Assembly: GCF_900323885.1 (NCBI RefSeq)
Contig: NZ_OOHJ01000030.1
Coordinates: 248,001 to 312,000, forward strand
Direction: 5' to 3'
DNA length: 64,000 nt
Source of the DNA: [Actinomadura] parvosata subsp. kistnae
GTDB lineage: Bacteria > Actinomycetota > Actinomycetes > Streptosporangiales > Streptosporangiaceae
The translations under genes and the position numbers were made by a program. Below the pieces are notes generated by a model. That model was not told the origin of the DNA. It saw only the letters and a program-made list of their open reading frames with translations, and made no database searches. Shown here in pieces: positions 60,360 to 64,000 of the stretch. The number at the start of each line of letters is the position of its first letter. Position 1 is the first letter of the stretch.

Positions 60360-60964
60360 GTTTCGAGGAGCAGATTCTGATGGAACTGAAAGCCGAGATC
60401 ACCGATCGCGCCGAACGCCGCCGCCGCACCGTCCGACGCCTGTACACGGGGGCAGGGGTGGCCGGGCTGGCCGCGGCGGCGGCGCTCGCGGTACCGGTGC
60501 TGACCGGATCGGAACAGCCGGCGTACGCGGTGACCCAGAACACCGACGGCACGATCAGCGTCACCCTCAACGAGTTCAGGGACGCCGACAAGCTGGAACA
60601 GGATCTGAAGAAGATGGGGGTGACCACCGACATCACCTACCTCGGGCCCGGCAAGGTCTGCCAGGGAAACAGAGGCGAGGTGATCGGCGGCGGTTCCCCG
60701 GAGGAATGGAAGAACTCGGCCTCCGACAAGGCGGCCAGCCTGCAGCTGTCGGGCCTGAAGATCGATCCCCGCCAGGTCGGCAAGGGCCAGACCCTGGTGA
60801 TGGCCTTCAGTGAGAACCGGGGCCCGGCCCAGTCGGACAAGCCCGAGGTGAAATGGCAATTCTCCGCCTACGTGGTGAAGGGACAGGTCAAGCCCTGCGT
60901 CATGGTGGACAACCCACTCTCCGACGACGTCGACGGCCCCGGCCAGCCACCCGCGGGGAACTGA
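60356..60964 (+). CDS. membrane-anchored protein paired with the ECF sigma factor
   Basis: A 202-residue protein: 28-residue charged cytoplasmic part (LMELKAEITDRAERRRR), one membrane span (LYTGAGVAGLAAAAALAVPV), and an extracytoplasmic domain. The position suggests an anti-sigma factor or sensor, but no zinc-finger anti-sigma motif (HxxxCxxC) is present. The outer domain has two Cys (GPGKVCQGN; QVKPCVMV) that could form a disulfide. Confidence 0.7.
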   Translation: MSFEEQILMELKAEITDRAERRRRTVRRLYTGAGVAGLAAAAALAVPVLTGSEQPAYAVTQNTDGTISVTLNEFRDADKLEQDLKKMGVTTDITYLGPGKVCQGNRGEVIGGGSPEEWKNSASDKAASLQLSGLKIDPRQVGKGQTLVMAFSENRGPAQSDKPEVKWQFSAYVVKGQVKPCVMVDNPLSDDVDGPGQPPAGN

Positions 60965-61018
60965 CCGGTCAGGCATACCGCGGCCGTACTGCCGGCAGGC
61001 CTTTGTCGTCTACGGCCG

Positions 61019-61096
61019 GGCCCGTGGGATGAGCGCGACATCCCACGGGCCGCCTGGACCGTCACTTCGGACCCCGAGACACCCGGGGTCCGAAGT
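61019..61096. terminator. two strong hairpins in tandem
   Basis: Hairpin 1: a 13-bp stem GGCCCGTGGGATG with its complement at 61039-61051, 7-base loop. Hairpin 2: a 13-bp stem ACTTCGGACCCCG with its complement at 61084-61096, 7-base loop. They lie between the end of the sigma/anti-sigma unit (60964, plus) and the convergent DUF4236 gene (stop 61188). Confidence 0.85.
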
Positions 61097-61187
61097 GCGT
61101 TGCGGCCCGAACATGCACCCGACCTCGCTGAGCCGCCACAGCGGATCCATACCTTTTGTGGTCCTGCCACAGTTGCCGAGGATTCGC

Positions 61188-62312
61188 TCAACGGGCGGTC
61201 AGTTCGGTGATGTCGACTGCGTTCACCAGTGCCTGCAGCTCCGGCTCGAACCGGAGATCAAGCGGGTACGGCTCCTTGGCGGCACCCTTCTGGTTGATCA
61301 TGAGGTTACCTGCCGTGTCGTTGACCACGGTGGCAGCATCGACGGCGTCCCACCGCACGCCGTCGAAGGAACGTCGTTCGAAGCGGCCGGCGAGCATGCA
61401 GCTGACCTGGACCCGGCCATACGCGTCAACGCGATCGGTACGCAACACGACCGCCCGTGCGGCACTGAGGCCAGGAGCCACAGCGAACGCCTCGCGCAGC
61501 GTGACCAACAGGTATCCGCACAACGTCAGGGTGTAGTAGCTGGCACGCTCGGTTTTCGTGAGCTTCTTCAGCGAGATGTTGCCCGCTGCGGTACGCGAGG
61601 GGAAACGTTCGGGCACGAAGTCCGGCCCCGGCGCCAGGACCACAAGAGATACCTCCGCGCCGTTCAACGCCACGGGCACCGCAGGCGCCTCGTTGTCCTC
61701 GAACGCCTCCGCCAGAACCGGCAGGACCACCTCTGGATCGTTCCCGCACAGCCGCTGCCATTGACGGGTGAGCTCCCACTGGTACCGCTCGCGCTCGGCG
61801 TTGGCCCGCGTCCACCACTGCTGCATGTCAGCCTCGGCGGCCTGCCGCGCGCGCTGCTTGGCCGCCGCACGGGCCTTGCGCTGGAACACGCCGATTCCCG
61901 CGAGCGCTTGCTGCTGTCGGGGGGCCAGAAAAGCCGACAGCTCTGGTGCCGGGACAGGTGCGGCAACGGGCGCTTGCGCGAGCGGGAACTCGGCCCGGTG
62001 CAGCTCGAGAATTTGCATGAAGGCGCCCGCCAGCCGCCCGGCTTCGGCGGCCCTCTCCGCCTGCGCGGCGGCACGCTGAGCCTGAGCCACCTGCCGCTGC
62101 AGACTACCGGCTGTCGGACGGCCTCCCGTCGAAGTACGCCGGCGTCCGCCGCCGAGGCTGGTGTAGAAGCTCACCGGCCCTACCGACGACGAGAGCCCGG
62201 TACGGCCGGCTCCCACATGCATGCGTGCGAAACCGGGTCCGATCCCAGCCCTCAGTCCGCGGCTGCTGACCCTTAGCCGCACTCCTGGCATGACTTTGAA
62301 CGAGAAACCCAC
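61188..62312 (-). CDS. DUF4236-domain protein
   Basis: About 374 residues. The N-terminus matches the DUF4236 glycine-rich repeat fold (VSVGFSFKVMPGVRLRVSSR, GPGFARMHVGAGRTGLSSSV). A coiled-coil-like Ala/Gln/Arg-rich region (about 75-105) and a C-terminal region with no recognised domain follow. GGAGGAATGTCAGC before the GTG at 62312 suits the usual family start; ATGs at 62330 and 62333 give a slightly longer form. Function unknown. Codon use is less GC-biased than in the island. Confidence 0.7.
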   Translation of the reverse strand: MGFSFKVMPGVRLRVSSRGLRAGIGPGFARMHVGAGRTGLSSSVGPVSFYTSLGGGRRRTSTGGRPTAGSLQRQVAQAQRAAAQAERAAEAGRLAGAFMQILELHRAEFPLAQAPVAAPVPAPELSAFLAPRQQQALAGIGVFQRKARAAAKQRARQAAEADMQQWWTRANAERERYQWELTRQWQRLCGNDPEVVLPVLAEAFEDNEAPAVPVALNGAEVSLVVLAPGPDFVPERFPSRTAAGNISLKKLTKTERASYYTLTLCGYLLVTLREAFAVAPGLSAARAVVLRTDRVDAYGRVQVSCMLAGRFERRSFDGVRWDAVDAATVVNDTAGNLMINQKGAAKEPYPLDLRFEPELQALVNAVDITELTAR

Positions 62313-62696
62313 GCTGACATTCCTCCACATCATGCCCGTTCACCGGCGCCCCACCATTCTCACGACCTTCTTCGGAGCCTTAGCCGGTCTTGTTACCGAT
62401 CCCAGCTCTGCGGCATCGCCATACAAGATCAGCCGACGCTTCCGCGCCAGGCTTCGGCGCCGAGACCAGGAGCATGGCCGTCGCTGATCCGCCTTCTGTA
62501 GTCGCGCACATCACGATGCAGTTCTCCTCGGCGGGATACCGGCCGGGCCGTGTCAAGTGACCCACGGGCCACACAATCCGCGCGGACGTTTTCGACGCGT
62601 TCCGCTACCTCGATCAGCTAGTCCCGGCGAACATGGGACGACCCTTACGCACCATCCGCACCACCTCGAGACGACTCACGAAGCCAGGAGGACATC
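62313..62696. other. 384-base intergenic stretch
   Basis: Divergent spacer between the DUF4236 gene and the 169-residue unknown. Apart from the ribosome binding sites, no gene, repeat or DosR-like box is supported. Confidence 0.5.
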
Positions 62697-63206
62697 GTGA
62701 TACCCGAGCGCGAGCAGATAGGCTCTGTCGAGCTCACCACATGGCGGGTCGTTCCCGGCGAGTCCAACCCTGACAAGAACGAGGATGGCGTCTGGGGAAT
62801 CGCCGGTGGTGACAGCGACGAGTACGCCCTCTACCTGGAGGTGCTCGATGCCGAGTGCCCCAAGAAGGTCGCCGAGTTCATCGTCGAAGCCGTCACTTCC
62901 CACGTCCGGCGTCTGCGTTTGGAGGGCGCCTTGGCCGACGTCCACCATTTGCGGGAACAACAGCAGGCCGTGGACGACGTGCTGGACCCGTCGAACCCCC
63001 ATCTGGTGGAGGAGCCGAAGCTGGCCCGTCTGATCGAGCAGGTCGGCCAGGTCGGCGGCGAATTCGTACGGGACCGTTTCAGTACTGGCCCCGATGACTT
63101 ACAGACGCGGCTGTATCCGCAGTTGACGGCTGTAGCGGCGACCGCCGTGGCGTGGATGGAAGGCATTCATGGTGCCTACGGGCACGGGACACAGCCTTCC
63201 GAGTAG
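62697..63206 (+). CDS. hypothetical protein, 169 residues
   Basis: Starts GTG with AGGAGGACATC upstream. An acidic protein with a helical middle (ALADVHHLREQQQAVDDVLD) and no cysteine cluster or membrane span beyond single Cys residues. Codon use agrees with a real gene. Function not recognised. The next gene is convergent. Confidence 0.6.
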   Translation: MIPEREQIGSVELTTWRVVPGESNPDKNEDGVWGIAGGDSDEYALYLEVLDAECPKKVAEFIVEAVTSHVRRLRLEGALADVHHLREQQQAVDDVLDPSNPHLVEEPKLARLIEQVGQVGGEFVRDRFSTGPDDLQTRLYPQLTAVAATAVAWMEGIHGAYGHGTQPSE

Positions 63207-63229
63207 TCATCCCGCAACCTGGCTTTTGA

Positions 63230-63991
63230 TCATGGTTGGCCGAGCCGTGCCAGCCGATCGACCACCGTGGCGATGTGATGGGACATGCCACACGCTCGCC
63301 AGGAGTCCGGTTGGTTCGGCAACGCAGTTTGGTGGCTGGCGAAGGCTTCGATCTGCTGATCGCCCCAGGAGAATGCCGCGCTGTGCGGCGGCCAGTGATC
63401 AGCGATCGCGGCCTGGCATAGCTTGCGAAAGCCGCTGAACGCCCCGTCCCCCTCTTGACGGGAGCATCGGTAGACATCCCAGTGATCGTCGATGGTGTAC
63501 CGCAGGTTCGGGTGCGGACGGCGACCTTGCGTCCCTCCTGGACTGGCCACTCCATAGTCCCCGTAGCCCAACTCGGCGTTGCCTGCGTGAAATGGCGCTG
63601 CTGCCGTCCACAGGGTGGCGTCTCTGCGGGGCAGCGGTGTGGCGGTCTCGAAGGGAATATCGGTGAGTTGCTTCGGGAAGGCGCCGGCAGCGAGAACGAC
63701 CGACCGGACGGGGAGGTGTGCCGCCCACTTCAGGGCCTGGCGGGCACGCTCCACGCGCTCGGTCAGGGCCACATCGGATTCGATCGCCCACATGTCGAGC
63801 ACGAGGTCGACCTGCTTGAAGGTCAGCCCCATGAGGTGTCGTACTGTGCGAGACAGCTGAGCAGTTTGAGCCGGGGTCGGTGTGCCCCTCCCGGCGACAC
63901 GGATGCAAGCGCCTCTGCCATGCTGCGTAGCAGCCCGCCCCGCCGCTTGAAATTCGCGCTCGTCATCGGTCGGCCGAACCACTGGGATCAT
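63230..63991 (-). CDS. Beta_protein-family protein (phage T4 beta-like), probably partial
   Basis: 253 residues inside the window. DYGVASPGG, LRYTIDDHWDVYRCSRQEGD and AFSWGDQQIEAFAS resemble the C-terminal part of the Beta_protein family (PF14350), found in phages and in bacterial accessory loci. Family members are usually about 100 residues longer at the N-terminus, so the gene probably begins beyond the window, upstream of ATG 63991. Confidence 0.55.
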   Translation of the reverse strand: MIPVVRPTDDEREFQAAGRAATQHGRGACIRVAGRGTPTPAQTAQLSRTVRHLMGLTFKQVDLVLDMWAIESDVALTERVERARQALKWAAHLPVRSVVLAAGAFPKQLTDIPFETATPLPRRDATLWTAAAPFHAGNAELGYGDYGVASPGGTQGRRPHPNLRYTIDDHWDVYRCSRQEGDGAFSGFRKLCQAAIADHWPPHSAAFSWGDQQIEAFASHQTALPNQPDSWRACGMSHHIATVVDRLARLGQP

Positions 63992-64000
63992 GCACCGACC

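Noticed and set aside
62380..62574. 64-codon minus-strand frame upstream of the DUF4236 gene
   Set aside because: No ribosome binding site, mixed codon use, no family resemblance.

Overview
This window is high-GC DNA with strong G/C at third codon positions, closely packed genes, GTG starts, ATGA overlaps and AAGGAGG-type ribosome binding sites. It fits an actinobacterium, probably a filamentous one (Streptosporangiales or Streptomyces-like). No rRNA or tRNA is present to fix the genus, so that placement is inference.

About 59.6 of the 64 kb reads as one dormancy/hypoxia island. The regulator genes are a DosS/DevS-type GAF-GAF histidine kinase (32123-33817, minus) and a DosR/DevR-type response regulator (36827-37468, plus). 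About 35 copies of a 14-bp palindromic box, GGGAC-N4-GTCCC in various degrees of degeneracy, sit upstream of almost every transcription unit. It matches the core of the mycobacterial DosR box. Gene content also matches known DosR/OsdR regulons: universal stress proteins, CBS proteins, an Acg-type nitroreductase, Hsp20, wax-ester/TAG synthases, a CtpF-like P-type ATPase, a DDN-type deazaflavin reductase, and an APH/AAA kinase like Rv2004c.

Layout. 1-3.4 kb: ferredoxin end, flavodoxin, APH/AAA kinase, DUF2269-like membrane protein, small coiled-coil protein. 3.4-19.7 kb (minus): a coupled four-gene lipid operon of acyl-CoA dehydrogenase, a PUFA-synthase-like megasynthase (KS-AT-KS-ACP-ACP-KR-DH), a single-chain eukaryotic-like acyl-CoA carboxylase and a Sfp-type phosphopantetheinyl transferase. 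19.9-25 kb (plus): CBS/BON protein, group 3b-type [NiFe] hydrogenase (4 subunits) and its maturation protease. The two operons diverge from one promoter region with two DosR-like boxes. 25-27.3 kb: hypCDE on minus. 27.4-46.7 kb: stress proteins, DosS, sigma factor, DosR, HypF, CBS proteins, GAPDH, flavodoxin, phosphoketolase and several gene relics. 47-52.8 kb: XRE/FMN-barrel protein, P-type ATPase, small membrane protein, second coiled-coil paralogue, wax-ester synthase, DUF1918. 53-59.5 kb: acyl-CoA ligase, wax-ester synthase, hydrolase and USP, all with broken or scrambled frames, then Hsp20, a 29-aa membrane peptide and an Acg nitroreductase. At about 59.63 kb a CBS gene stops abruptly and the boxes end. 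Beyond it lie unrelated genes: an ECF sigma with a linked membrane protein, a DUF4236 protein, an unknown, and a Beta_protein-family fragment.

How the parts may fit: under low oxygen, DosS/DosR would switch on a hydrogenase for redox balancing, phosphoketolase and GAPDH for fermentative carbon flow, and lipid synthesis as an electron and carbon sink. The megasynthase-carboxylase operon under this promoter is the least familiar part. A caution applies throughout: at least seven genes carry an apparent one-base loss, mostly in G or C runs, all of the same sign. This could be assembly error rather than decay.
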